Position numbers and translations under genes: made by a program. Shown here one piece after another: positions 1-8,612 of a stretch of DNA of 64,000 nucleotides. Origin of the DNA: Tepidamorphaceae bacterium (GTDB lineage Bacteria > Pseudomonadota > Alphaproteobacteria > Rhizobiales > JAKSCL01); NCBI GenBank assembly GCA_028289445.1, contig JANQPO010000011.1, positions 62,001 through 126,000 on the forward strand, given 5' to 3'. Under the pieces are notes generated by a model. That model made no database searches, was not told where the DNA came from, and saw only the letters and a program-made list of their open reading frames with translations. Within the stretch, counting starts at the first letter, position 1; every line of letters starts with the position of its first letter.

Positions 1-1334
1 CCGATGACCGAAAGCGCGCCGCCGCGTCCCGTGTCCTTGCAGCCGGTCCAGCACAATCCCGGATCGAGATAATCGGCCCGGTTCATGAAGACGGTGCCCG
101 TTTCGATCCTCCGGCCGATCGCCGCCGCGCGCGCCGCATTGCCGGTCCATAGCGACGCGGTGAGGCCATAGGCACAGTCGTTCATCAACGCGATGGCTTC
201 GTCGTCGTCGGCAACGGGCATGATGCCGACGACCGGGCCGAAGCTTTCGTCGCGCATCACCCGCATGGAATGATCGACATCGACGAGGATCTGCGGCGCC
301 AGATAGGCACCGCCGTCGTCTTCGGGAAAGAGTGCCTTGTCGATCAAAGGCGTGGCGCTGGCCTGGGTCGCAGCGTCGGTCTGCGCCCGCACCTCCGCCG
401 CAAAGCGGGGATGTGCCATTGGCCCGAGCGTCGTTTCTTGATCGAGCGGATTACCAAGCTTGTAATTTGAGATCAGCTCCACGGCTTTCTCGACGAATGA
501 GTCGAACAAGGGCGCGGCGACATAGATGCGCTCAATGCCGCAACAACACTGACCGGAGTTGTACATCGCCGCATCGACAAGGGTCGCGGCGGCGGCATCC
601 TGATCGGCATCCTCCATGACATAGCCGGGGTCCTTGCCGCCAAGCTCCAGGCCGAGCGGCGTAAAGGTCCCGGCCGCCGCGCGCTCGATCTCGCGGCCGC
701 CCTTCACCGATCCGGTGAAATTGACGAAGCCGAACGACCGGTCGGCAATCAGCGACGATGTCGTTTCATGGTCGAGGAAGATATTCTGGAAAGCATCGTC
801 CGGCACCCCGGCTTCGGTGAAGGCGCGCACCATGCGCTCCCCGGCAAGCAGTGTTTGGCTAGCGTGTTTGAGGATCACCGTGTTGCCGGCGATCAGGGCA
901 GGGGCCACCGTATTGATCGCGGTCAGGTAGGGATAGTTCCAGGGCGCGATGACGAAGACGACACCGTGGGGCTTACGATGGATACGCCGCTCGAAGGCGT
1001 CGGACTCTTCGACGACCAGGGGCGCCAGACTGCTGTCCGCAATCTCGGCCATGTAGTCGGTGCGTTCGGCCACGCCGCCGAACTCGCCACCGTACCGCAC
1101 CGGCCGGCCCATCATGTGGGCGAGTTCCGGCACGATTTCGTCGTTCATCGCACCAAGGCGTTCGACACCGACTTTGACGAGGGCGATGCGATCGGCGAGT
1201 GGGCGGTTGGCCCAGCCCGGATGCGCGGCGTGCGCCCGCGCCACAATCGCATCCGCCTCAGCGCGTGTCGCCGCCGGGCGCTCAGCGTAGATGGACCCGT
1301 CGATCGGCGAGACGCAGCGGATTGTACTTGTCAT
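1..1334 (-). CDS. Aldehyde dehydrogenase family protein (3' end outside window)
   Basis: NAD(P)-dependent aldehyde dehydrogenase, oxidising an aldehyde to its acid. Translating the minus strand from ATG 1334 gives about 444 residues before the window edge. Visible landmarks are the cofactor-site APWNYPY (about 130-136), the FTGSVKGG segment (about 206-213), the general-base motif LELGGKDP (Glu about 230) and the thiol motif GQCCCG (catalytic Cys about 264). The start lies 5 bp after the stop of the upstream GS-like gene, so the two are surely co-transcribed. With a gamma-glutamyl-ligase-like neighbour, a gamma-glutamyl-aminoaldehyde (PuuC-like) substrate is plausible, but that is inference. 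The carboxy-terminal end is missing only because the window starts here. Confidence 0.93.
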   Translation of the reverse strand, partial: MTSTIRCVSPIDGSIYAERPAATRAEADAIVARAHAAHPGWANRPLADRIALVKVGVERLGAMNDEIVPELAHMMGRPVRYGGEFGGVAERTDYMAEIADSSLAPLVVEESDAFERRIHRKPHGVVFVIAPWNYPYLTAINTVAPALIAGNTVILKHASQTLLAGERMVRAFTEAGVPDDAFQNIFLDHETTSSLIADRSFGFVNFTGSVKGGREIERAAAGTFTPLGLELGGKDPGYVMEDADQDAAAATLVDAAMYNSGQCCCGIERIYVAAPLFDSFVEKAVELISNYKLGNPLDQETTLGPMAHPRFAAEVRAQTDAATQASATPLIDKALFPEDDGGAYLAPQILVDVDHSMRVMRDESFGPVVGIMPVADDDEAIALMNDCAYGLTASLWTGNAARAAAIGRRIETGTVFMNRADYLDPGLCWTGCKDTGRGGALSVI

Positions 1335-1339
1335 CGGGC

Positions 1340-2707
1340 TCAGGCGCGCTCGAAGCCGCGCGCGACATCCCAGTTCGTGACGACTCGATCGCTTTCCGCT
1401 TGCTCCCAGCGCGCGGCATGGACGTAGTGGTCGACGACCTCATCACCCATCGCGGCGCGCAGCATATCGGAACCGTCAAGCGCAGCGGCGGCATCGCGCA
1501 ACGTCGTCGGGATCTCGCGAATGTCTGTCCCGTGATAGGCGTCACCGACAAAGGCTGGTTCCAGGTCGCGCTCGTTTTCAATCCCGTCGAGGCCGGCCGC
1601 CAGCAGCGCTGCGTAGGCCAGATAGGGGTTCAAATCGGCACCGCCGACCCGGCATTCGACGCGCACAGCTTTGGTGTCGGCGCCGCAGATCCGATAACCC
1701 GCCGTCCGATTGTCCATCGACCAGATCGCCTTGGTGGGCGCGAATGTGCCGGCGGCAAAGCGCTTGTATGAGTTGATGTAGGGCGCCAGGAAATAGGTAA
1801 TCGCGCTGGCGTTGTGCAGGAGCCCGGCCAGATAGTGGCGCATCGTCTGCGACATGCCATGTTCGGCGTCCGGATCGAAGAAGACCGGTGTCCCGTCAGC
1901 CTTCGCCAGCGATTGGTGAACATGGCAGGAATTGCCGGCGAAGTCGGTGTCCCATTTCGCCATGAAAGTGACGGCGCGCCCCTTCGACCATGCAATCTCC
2001 TTGCAGGCATTCTTCATGATGGCATGCCGGTCGGCCATGGTCAGCGCGTCGGCATAGCGGACATTGATTTCCTCCTGGCCGGCGTCCGCCTCGCCCTTGG
2101 AGTTCTCAACCGGGATATCGGCGCCGTTCAGTCCGTTGCGGATCGCCCGCATCACGTCTTCCTCCTTGGTGGTCTGGAAGATGTGATAGTCCTCGTTGTA
2201 GGCGCTGATCGGCGTGAGGTCGCGATTGCCTTTATCGCGCACCTCATCGAAGCTCTCTCGGAACAAGAAGAATTCAAGCTCCGACGCGGTGAAAGCCGTG
2301 AGGCCCATGGCGTCCAGCCGCGCGACCTGTTTCTTCAAAACCGCGCGGGGCGAATGGGGCACGTCGGCGTGGGTGTGGTGGTCGAGCACATCGCACAGCA
2401 CCAGTGCCGTGCCCTCCAGCCAGGGCACCAAGCGTAGCGTATCGAGGTCAGGCTTCATCGTGTAGTCGCCATAGCCGGCCTGCCAGCTTGTGGCCTTGTA
2501 GCCCTCGACCGTGAACATCTCCATGTCGGTCGCCTGGAGATAGTTGCAGCTGTGGGTCTCTTCGTAGGCGCTGTCGACGAAGAACTCAGCATGGAACCGC
2601 TTGCCCATAAGGCGGCCTTGCATGTCGACCTGGGCAGCGACCACCGTGTCGATTTCGCCGGCGGCAACGCGCTGTTTCAGATCATCGAATGTCAGTTTGC
2701 CAGCCAT
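1340..2707 (-). CDS. Glutamine synthetase-like ligase (gamma-glutamylamine synthetase type?)
   Basis: A 455-residue member of the glutamine synthetase superfamily, ATP-dependent glutamate-amine ligases. It shows the amino-terminal beta-grasp region and the catalytic-domain signatures ASELEFFLF, GEADAGQEEINVRY, GNSCHVHQSL, the NRTAGYR arginine segment and the NPYLAYAALLAAGLDGI tail. The length fits the PuuA/GlnT-like branch rather than the usual 468-residue GlnA, and the conserved Tyr adenylylation segment of GlnA is not seen. It sits between a TRAP transporter and an aldehyde dehydrogenase. That points to catabolism of an imported amine by gamma-glutamylation rather than ammonia assimilation (inference). 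ATG start. Confidence 0.88.
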   Translation of the reverse strand: MAGKLTFDDLKQRVAAGEIDTVVAAQVDMQGRLMGKRFHAEFFVDSAYEETHSCNYLQATDMEMFTVEGYKATSWQAGYGDYTMKPDLDTLRLVPWLEGTALVLCDVLDHHTHADVPHSPRAVLKKQVARLDAMGLTAFTASELEFFLFRESFDEVRDKGNRDLTPISAYNEDYHIFQTTKEEDVMRAIRNGLNGADIPVENSKGEADAGQEEINVRYADALTMADRHAIMKNACKEIAWSKGRAVTFMAKWDTDFAGNSCHVHQSLAKADGTPVFFDPDAEHGMSQTMRHYLAGLLHNASAITYFLAPYINSYKRFAAGTFAPTKAIWSMDNRTAGYRICGADTKAVRVECRVGGADLNPYLAYAALLAAGLDGIENERDLEPAFVGDAYHGTDIREIPTTLRDAAAALDGSDMLRAAMGDEVVDHYVHAARWEQAESDRVVTNWDVARGFERA

Positions 2708-2792
2708 GCCCAGGGTCCGTTCGGTCGAAGTGAATGGGTGTCAAAGCGTCGGCCCCGGAGCAAGTGCGCCGGGGCCGACAGCATAGTGCGGA

Positions 2793-3860
2793 TCAGGTGT
2801 AGCGATAAGGCCGGCCGGCCTTTTCCATCGCCGCGTTATAGTCTTTCAGGATCTGTACGACCTTGGCCTTGGTCTCGCTTTCGGCCGCAATCTCGTCCCA
2901 GAACTCGCGGGCCGCAGCCTCGACCGTTGCCCATTCCTCGTCGGCAATGGACGTTAGCTTCATCTTCGTGCCCTCGGTGCGAAGCTTCGCCTCGCCACCC
3001 CAATACCAGTGCTGGCGATAGTAGTGGGACGAGTCCATGCACAGTTTGAAGAGTTCCTGCAGGTGGGCCGGAAGCTCGTTCCACTTGTCCATATTGGCGA
3101 AGTAGGAGCCGCACCATGCGCCGGAGATGTTGTTGGTCAGGAAATAGTCCGTCACGTCGGCCCAGCCGACCGTGTAGTCCTCCGTGATGCCGGACCAGGC
3201 GATGCCGTCGAGTTCGCCGGTCTGGACGGCAATCTCGATATCCTCCCAGGGCAGGGTGACGGGCACGACACCGAAGCGGGTCAAGAAACGGCCGGCTGTC
3301 GGGAAGGTGAAGACGCGCTTGCCCTTCAGGTCCTCAAGCGTGTTGATCGGATCCTTGGTGGCAAAGTGGCAGGGGTCCCAGGCGCCGGCCGACAGCCACT
3401 TGACGCCAACCTTCTCGTATTCCGCTTCCCAGATTTCCGCCAATCCCCATTGCGAGAACAGGACTGGCACATCGAGGGAATAGCGGCAGGCGAACGGGAA
3501 ATAGCCACCGAAGACGGAGACTTCCGTCGGCGATGCGATGGAGTCGTCATCCGACTGCACGGCATCGATTGTGCCGCGCTGCATGGCGCGGAACAGTTCG
3601 CCCGTCGGAACCAGTTGGTCGGCGAAATAGAGTTCGATCTCCATCTCGCCATTCGCCACTTTGTTGAAGGCGTCGATGGACGGCTTGATGACGTGCTCGG
3701 CAAGCGCTGGCCCGGCATAGGTCTGAAGCCGCCATTTGATCGGGCTTTGCGCCTTCACATAGGGCGCCGCCAACGTCGAACCGGCGACGACGGCGGCCGA
3801 TCCGGTGCCGGCCTTTTTCAGGAAGTCGCGCTTTGAGAGATCGCGAGGCGTTTTGGTCAT
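2793..3860 (-). CDS. TRAP transporter substrate-binding protein, DctP family
   Basis: Periplasmic solute receptor of a tripartite ATP-independent transporter, 355 residues. The amino terminus carries a Tat-like signal, SKRDFLKKAG followed by a hydrophobic stretch and an Ala-rich cleavage region ending near VKAQS. Note KR rather than the canonical RR. Downstream are the typical DctP features LKGKRVFTFP and the segment around residues 205-220 (VQTGELDGIAWSG), which in this family precedes the helix carrying the ligand-carboxylate site. It is the first part of the transporter block after the ligase gene in map order and is 36 bp from the large permease gene. The ligand cannot be read from sequence. 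Confidence 0.9.
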   Translation of the reverse strand: MTKTPRDLSKRDFLKKAGTGSAAVVAGSTLAAPYVKAQSPIKWRLQTYAGPALAEHVIKPSIDAFNKVANGEMEIELYFADQLVPTGELFRAMQRGTIDAVQSDDDSIASPTEVSVFGGYFPFACRYSLDVPVLFSQWGLAEIWEAEYEKVGVKWLSAGAWDPCHFATKDPINTLEDLKGKRVFTFPTAGRFLTRFGVVPVTLPWEDIEIAVQTGELDGIAWSGITEDYTVGWADVTDYFLTNNISGAWCGSYFANMDKWNELPAHLQELFKLCMDSSHYYRQHWYWGGEAKLRTEGTKMKLTSIADEEWATVEAAAREFWDEIAAESETKAKVVQILKDYNAAMEKAGRPYRYT

Positions 3861-3896
3861 CTGTTCTTCTCCTCTGTTTGAGCCTTGTTTGGGTCG

Positions 3897-5219
3897 TTAT
3901 CGCGCATAGACCGTCTGCGGCAGCCACAGGGCGATCTGCGGGAAAGCGGTGACAAGCGCCAGGCCGAAAACCATGACGATGACGAACGGGATGATCGAGC
4001 GGTAGATGTCGCCAAGCGTGACTTCCGGCGGCGCCATCGCGCGCATCAGGAACAGGTTGTAGCCGAACGGCGGGGTCATATAGGCGATCTGGCAGGTGAT
4101 CGTGTAGAGCACGCCGTACCAAATCAGATCGAAGCCGAGCACGCCGACCAGCGGCACATAGAGCGGCGCGACAATCACCAGCATCGCCGTGTCGTCGAGG
4201 AACATGCCCATCAAGATGTAGGAGAGCTGCATCATGATGAGGATTTGCCACGGCCCGAGACCGAGCCGGTCGATGAAGAAGCCCTCGATCGCCTTCACTG
4301 CGCCGAGCCCGTCGAAGACGGCGCCGAAGCAGAGGGCGGCCAAGATGATCCACATGAACATGCAGGAGATGCCGAGCGTCTTTCTGAGTGTCTCAAGCAT
4401 GACCGCGCGGGTCAGCCGGCCCTTGATGAGCGCGGCTAATGTCGCTGCCGTCGCACCCACGGCGGAGCTTTCCACCAGGCTCGTGACGCCCATGATGAAC
4501 AGGCCGGTCATGGCGAAGAAGATGAGAAACGGCAGGACGCCGGCGCGCAGCAGGGCCAACTTGTGCGCGAAACTGACATCGCGCTCTGCCGCCGGCAGCG
4601 CCGGACCCAGATGCGGCTGGAGACGGCAGCGCACGGCGATGTAGACGATGAAGAGCGACGCCATGAGCAGGCCCGGAAAGACGCCGGCGAGCCAGAGCTG
4701 GCCGACCGGCTGGCGGGCGATCATGCCGTAAAGCACGAGCACGACGCTGGGGGGCACGAGGATGCCGAGCGACGAACCGGCCTGGATGACGCCGGTCACC
4801 ATGATCTTGTCGTAGCCGCGCCGAAGCAGTTCCGGCAGAGCGATAGTCGCCCCGATCGCCATGCCGGCGACCGACAGGCCGTTCATTGCCGAGATCACCA
4901 CCATCAGGCCGATCGTGCCGATGGCCAGCCCGCCCTTCAGCCCGCCGAACCAAACGTGGAACATCTGGTAGAGATCGTCGGCGATGCCGGACTCGGAGAA
5001 GATGTAGCCCATGTAGATGAAGAGCGGCAGGGTGAGTAGCGGATACCACTTCATCAGCTTCATGGCGGCGGAAAACGCCATTTCGGAGCCTCCGTCGCCC
5101 CATAGAAGCAGTGCTGCGGCCGACGCCACGAACCCGATCGCGCCGAACACACGCTGACCGGTCAACAGCATCAGCATCATGGTGGCGAACATCAAAAGCG
5201 CGATCACTTCGTAGCTCAT
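3897..5219 (-). CDS. TRAP transporter large permease subunit, DctM family
   Basis: Large membrane subunit (440 residues, about a dozen hydrophobic segments) that carries out Na+-coupled translocation for the DctP receptor. Visible signatures are the GVIQAGSSLGILVPPSVVLVLYG segment region, the LFIYMGYIFSESG loop and PPFGYNLFLMRAMAPPE near the carboxy end. I chose ATG 5219 because it overlaps the dctQ stop in an ATGA arrangement. A longer in-frame extension reads into the dctQ gene and looks non-native. It forms the QMP block with its neighbours. Confidence 0.93.
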   Translation of the reverse strand: MSYEVIALLMFATMMLMLLTGQRVFGAIGFVASAAALLLWGDGGSEMAFSAAMKLMKWYPLLTLPLFIYMGYIFSESGIADDLYQMFHVWFGGLKGGLAIGTIGLMVVISAMNGLSVAGMAIGATIALPELLRRGYDKIMVTGVIQAGSSLGILVPPSVVLVLYGMIARQPVGQLWLAGVFPGLLMASLFIVYIAVRCRLQPHLGPALPAAERDVSFAHKLALLRAGVLPFLIFFAMTGLFIMGVTSLVESSAVGATAATLAALIKGRLTRAVMLETLRKTLGISCMFMWIILAALCFGAVFDGLGAVKAIEGFFIDRLGLGPWQILIMMQLSYILMGMFLDDTAMLVIVAPLYVPLVGVLGFDLIWYGVLYTITCQIAYMTPPFGYNLFLMRAMAPPEVTLGDIYRSIIPFVIVMVFGLALVTAFPQIALWLPQTVYAR

Positions 5220-5725
5220 GCGATCGGCTCCCCTCTGGCCTCGGCCAGGTTTTTGAAGAAGGTCGCGATCACCTGAAGCAGCATCAGCGCCACGCCGATG
5301 CACATGATGATCTTGATCGGCGCCATGAACGGCCGCCAGGCGGAGTAGCTCCGCTCGCCGTATTCAAGCGCGTAGCTGGTGCTGGAGAACCCGCCATAGA
5401 GCAGCAGGCAGAGATAAAAGATCAAAAACAGGACGGTGAACGCGTCGACGGAGGCGCGGCGCTTCGGGGTCCATTCGCTGTAGAACAGGTCCATGCGAAC
5501 ATGGCTGCCCATCTGCATCGAATAGCCGCCGCCAAGCATGTAGTAGGCGACCATGGCGAACTGCGCCATTTCAAGCGTCCACAGCGGCGGTATCGACACC
5601 GTTTTCATGAGCGAGGAGTAGAGTAGGATGGCGATCATCGCGAAGACGCCGAACATGACGATGTGACCGACGAACCGGTTGACCGCGTCGACGGCGCGCA
5701 CGAAGCGTTTGATCGCCTCAGGCAT
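5216..5725 (-). CDS. TRAP transporter small permease subunit, DctQ family
   Basis: Small membrane subunit with four predicted transmembrane helices in 169 residues (about 20-42, 53-75, 93-115 and 133-155). The MRMDLFYSEWTPKRRA-like amphipathic region follows the second helix, as is usual for DctQ. It is translationally coupled to dctM (4-bp ATGA overlap), and its chosen ATG overlaps the upstream hydrolase gene by 8 bp. An in-frame upstream extension would overlap the hydrolase further and is Pro/Arg-rich, so I did not use it. Confidence 0.88.
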   Translation of the reverse strand: MPEAIKRFVRAVDAVNRFVGHIVMFGVFAMIAILLYSSLMKTVSIPPLWTLEMAQFAMVAYYMLGGGYSMQMGSHVRMDLFYSEWTPKRRASVDAFTVLFLIFYLCLLLYGGFSSTSYALEYGERSYSAWRPFMAPIKIIMCIGVALMLLQVIATFFKNLAEARGEPIA

Positions 5726-6533
5726 GGGCCGTCCCCGTCGTTGCCCCGGTCTCATGGGAGGCATCGGCGATATCGGCAAGCGCTGTTATCAGGTATTTGG
5801 CGAGCCGCTTTGCCATTCGACCCTGGCCGGCATCGTCGGCGATTAGATCGTTGCGGATTTCGATCATCACGTTGAGCAGGCCGCGCTGCAGCGCCTGATC
5901 GACCAATGTGTGGGTAACCCCATCCGCCGGTCCGTATGGATCGTTGCGCGCCACGACGAACTTGTCGTCCGCCATCGCGGCGGTCAGCAGACCGTCGGCG
6001 AAGCGACGGTCCGTATCATGCACGATGCCGAGTTCGACCGTCCGGGGGCGGCTTTCGAAGACGGGGGCGAACGAGTGGATCGTGACCAGGATCGGTGAAC
6101 GACCGGTGGCGATGCGGTGTTCCAGCACATTTGCAAGCGCGTGTTGAAATGGCCGGTAGAACCGCACCACGCGATCGGCGCGCCCCGCAGGATCGAGGCC
6201 CGCATTGCCCGGAATGCGGTAGATCTCACTTCTTTCGGGAATGGCGCTTGCGGCCTCGGGCGGCCGGTTGCAGTCGTAAACTAGGCGGGAAATCCTCTGC
6301 CAAACGAGCGCCGCATCGAGCCCATGAGACAATCGTTGCGCCACCGCGAGAGCGCCGGGATCCCAGGCGATGTGGCTGTTACGCGCCGTGTCGTCGAGAC
6401 CAAGGCCATCGAGTTCGGCAGGGATTGTATTGGAGGCGTGTTCGCAGACGAAAACGATGTTCGAGCGGCCGTCTGGGTTGTCGACCGCGACTGTTTGATC
6501 GCTCGACCGCGCCGTTTCTTCGCTGTTCGACAT
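5718..6533 (-). CDS. N-formylglutamate amidohydrolase family protein
   Basis: Zn-type hydrolase of the N-formylglutamate amidohydrolase (FGase/HutG) superfamily, about 271 residues. Recognisable parts are the FVCEHASNTIP motif near the start, the HIAWDPGA motif, SRLVYDCNRP, the HSFAPVF motif and the IEIRNDLI motif near the carboxy end. It is the promoter-proximal gene of the TRAP/GS-like/ALDH operon. In that setting it may cleave an N-acyl- or gamma-glutamyl-linked intermediate rather than act in histidine breakdown, because no hut genes are visible. The start is uncertain: ATG 6533 is used, but GTG 6545 follows a GGGGAG-like ribosome site and a TTG at 6557 is also in frame. Confidence 0.85.
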   Translation of the reverse strand: MSNSEETARSSDQTVAVDNPDGRSNIVFVCEHASNTIPAELDGLGLDDTARNSHIAWDPGALAVAQRLSHGLDAALVWQRISRLVYDCNRPPEAASAIPERSEIYRIPGNAGLDPAGRADRVVRFYRPFQHALANVLEHRIATGRSPILVTIHSFAPVFESRPRTVELGIVHDTDRRFADGLLTAAMADDKFVVARNDPYGPADGVTHTLVDQALQRGLLNVMIEIRNDLIADDAGQGRMAKRLAKYLITALADIADASHETGATTGTAHA

Positions 6534-6686
6534 TCCAATCGACACCGCGCTCCCCAAACGCCTATCGGATCATCATTTCGCAATCGGGAGGACAGTCAAG
6601 CAATTTTGAAAATTTTTCTTCTTATAAATGTTTCTTGATGTATTTTCTTCAATTAGATCGAAAGGGGCGGTCGAGGAGGGACGATC
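6534..6686. promoter_or_regulatory. Divergent control region between catabolic operon and RpiR regulator
   Basis: The region is strikingly AT-rich (about 6600-6662) against a high-GC background and lies between two divergent starts. It contains short near-palindromic GAAAA/TTTTC runs (6608-6620, and further TTTC/GAAA-type blocks), a pattern compatible with RpiR-family operators. A weak minus-strand promoter can be drawn as TTGACT (6594-6599) with a 17-bp spacer and a poor -10. The operator role is inferred from position and composition. Confidence 0.45.
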
Positions 6687-7559
6687 GTGGGCGAGACCAA
6701 TCTGACGGTCGCCGAGCGGATCAGAAGCCAGTTCGCGGAACTGACCCGCGCGGAACGGCAGTTGGCCAATTTGCTCCTTGAGAACTACCCGGCCTCCGGC
6801 CTTGGCAGCATCACGGCGGTCGCCGAGGCCTCCCACGTTTCGACACCGACCGTGGCGCGCATGGCGAGGAAGCTCGGCTTCGGCGGATTTCCGGACATGC
6901 AAGCGGCGTTGCGTGCCGAAGTCGAGGCGACGCTGTCCAATCCGATTGCCAAGCACGATCGCTGGGCCGAAAACGCGCCGGACACCCATATTCTCAATCG
7001 GTTCGCGGACGCGGTAACGGAGAATCTGCGTCAGACCCTGCGGCAGATCGGGCCCGAAGGTTTCAACGCCGTATCGGCGCTGTTAGCCGACAAGGATCGA
7101 CGCATCCATATCGTCGGCGGCCGCATCACCCGCTCGCTGGCCGACTATCTGTTCACGCACATGCAGGTGATCCGCGACGATGTCTCGCTGATCGCAGCCA
7201 ATTCAAACACCTGGCCACACTATGTCTTGGGCATGAAGGAGCGCGATGTCGTCGTCGCTTTCGATATCCGCCGGTATGAGCATGACATTTTGCGCTTGGC
7301 GGAGATGGTGCAGGCGCGTGGCGCAACCCTCGTGCTTTTTACAGACCAATGGGGGTCTCCGGCTGCCAAGCACGCCACCCACGGTTTCCACTGTCGGATT
7401 GAAGCGCCTTCGGCCTGGGACTCCTCCGTCGTGACGTTGTTTATCGTCGAAGCGCTCATCGCGGCGGTCGAAACAGCGACTTGGGATGAGACCCGCGACC
7501 GAATGAGGACGCTGGAGGGATTGTTCGACGAGATGCGGCTTTTCCGCAAATTCGTCTAG
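6687..7559 (+). CDS. RpiR/MurR family transcriptional regulator (HTH + SIS domains)
   Basis: A 290-residue regulator. Residues 1-80 form the RpiR helix-turn-helix, with the hallmark LTRAERQLANLLL, then VAEASHVSTPTVARMARKLGFGG. Residues about 120-270 form a SIS phosphosugar-binding-like domain starting IHIVGGRITRSLADYL. The GTG start at 6687 is supported by the GAGGAG-like ribosome site about 8 nt upstream. It is divergently transcribed from the TRAP/GS-like operon and is probably its local regulator. SIS domains usually sense phosphosugars, so the effector for an amine-type pathway is not obvious. The stop codon TAG falls inside a repeated CTAGAGC element. Confidence 0.92.
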   Translation: MGETNLTVAERIRSQFAELTRAERQLANLLLENYPASGLGSITAVAEASHVSTPTVARMARKLGFGGFPDMQAALRAEVEATLSNPIAKHDRWAENAPDTHILNRFADAVTENLRQTLRQIGPEGFNAVSALLADKDRRIHIVGGRITRSLADYLFTHMQVIRDDVSLIAANSNTWPHYVLGMKERDVVVAFDIRRYEHDILRLAEMVQARGATLVLFTDQWGSPAAKHATHGFHCRIEAPSAWDSSVVTLFIVEALIAAVETATWDETRDRMRTLEGLFDEMRLFRKFV

Positions 7560-7606
7560 AGCAGTTTCCCGAAAAGTGTGTGCGGTTTTCGGGCAAGACC
7601 ATGCTC
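7556..7606. repeat. CTAGAGC-type intergenic palindromic element
   Basis: The element starts CTAGAGC at the RpiR stop codon. It contains an inner perfect hairpin CCCGAAAA (7568-7575) / TTTTCGGG (7586-7593) and an outer pair GAGCA (7559-7563) / TGCTC (7602-7606). It resembles the widespread Rhizobiales intergenic element that begins CTAGAGCA-TTTTCC. It may act as a transcription end signal. The rest of 7607-7658 shows nothing recognisable. Confidence 0.6.
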
Positions 7607-7658
7607 ATAATCAAAGAGCTGGCGCAGTCTCGGTCAAGATCGGGTCACCAACAATGCG

Positions 7659-8612
7659 CTAGCTCACCGGTCGCGCCACGCCTGGCTTGTCCGGACGCAA
7701 GGGCAAGCTGATCGGGCCGCGTAGTGCCGCCAACCGGCCAAAGGCGGCCCAGATGCGCCGTTCGCCGGCGAACCGGCCTCCCGGATGCCAGCCGAGCGCC
7801 GTGTAGAGTAAGGCGCCTTGGGTCATTGTTTTTGCGATCCGCCAGGCTTCGCCAGCGACCGTTTCAGAGTAGCGATCGACGATACGCCGCGTTGTCAGCG
7901 CGATCCGCGCCGCGTCGTGGGCGGCGCTGCACATCTTGTGAGGCGAGATCTCATCACCGGGAATGAGGCGACTGGCGCGTGCCCGCTCCGCCCACTGAAA
8001 GTCCGCACCCTCTAGCCGTGCCCGAGCGACAAACAACGAGTCCGACAGGCCGACCACAGCTTCGCGAGGATCGAACCAGGGCTTTCGCTCAAATCCGAAG
8101 ACCGACGCCTTGAACAAGACATTGTCAAGGCGAACGGAGGCGTCCGACCAGGTATCCGGTGGAGTTGCGCGGTCGAAGAAGCCGCTGCTCGCGACCCATT
8201 TCGGCGCCTTGGTCTCAAACGCGGCGAGCGTTGGGCCGAAGACGACATCCGCATGTGTCGATCGCTGTTCGCTCACCAGTGCATCGAGCCAACCGGTTTC
8301 CGGTACCGTCCGATCGTCGAGAAACGCGACGAAAACCGGCGCGCCGGCCTCAAAGGCCGCTGCCAGCATGGCGTTGCGCACGCGCGCCGTGTTGCGGTGG
8401 GCAAGCGGGACGGGAATGATCGGCCAGCGATATCCGGCCTGCATGACCTGCCGGCAGATGCCGAGACCGGAACCGGCGGCGTCGTCGGCCGCCGTGTCAC
8501 CGACGATGATGGTAACCCGGTGAACGGTCTCAAGATTACCCAGAGCTTTCAGAACCCGCCTGAGAGCGAAGGTCTGCCGATGGGTCTTGATACAAATGGC
8601 GACGTCAGCCAT
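7659..8612 (-). CDS. Glycosyltransferase family 2-like protein
   Basis: A 317-residue GT-A-fold glycosyltransferase. The amino terminus VAICIKTHRQ leads into a Rossmann-like region, then the nucleotide-sugar site AFLDDRTVPETGWLDAL (about residues 97-113, DDR in place of DxD). RLDNVLFK and a C-terminal catalytic-base region follow. It has no transmembrane segment, so it is probably a cytoplasmic or peripheral membrane enzyme. The ATG at 8612 overlaps the end of the Wzz-like gene by 8 bp, which points to joint production of a surface or exported polysaccharide. The sugar donor cannot be told. Confidence 0.78.
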   Translation of the reverse strand: MADVAICIKTHRQTFALRRVLKALGNLETVHRVTIIVGDTAADDAAGSGLGICRQVMQAGYRWPIIPVPLAHRNTARVRNAMLAAAFEAGAPVFVAFLDDRTVPETGWLDALVSEQRSTHADVVFGPTLAAFETKAPKWVASSGFFDRATPPDTWSDASVRLDNVLFKASVFGFERKPWFDPREAVVGLSDSLFVARARLEGADFQWAERARASRLIPGDEISPHKMCSAAHDAARIALTTRRIVDRYSETVAGEAWRIAKTMTQGALLYTALGWHPGGRFAGERRIWAAFGRLAALRGPISLPLRPDKPGVARPVS

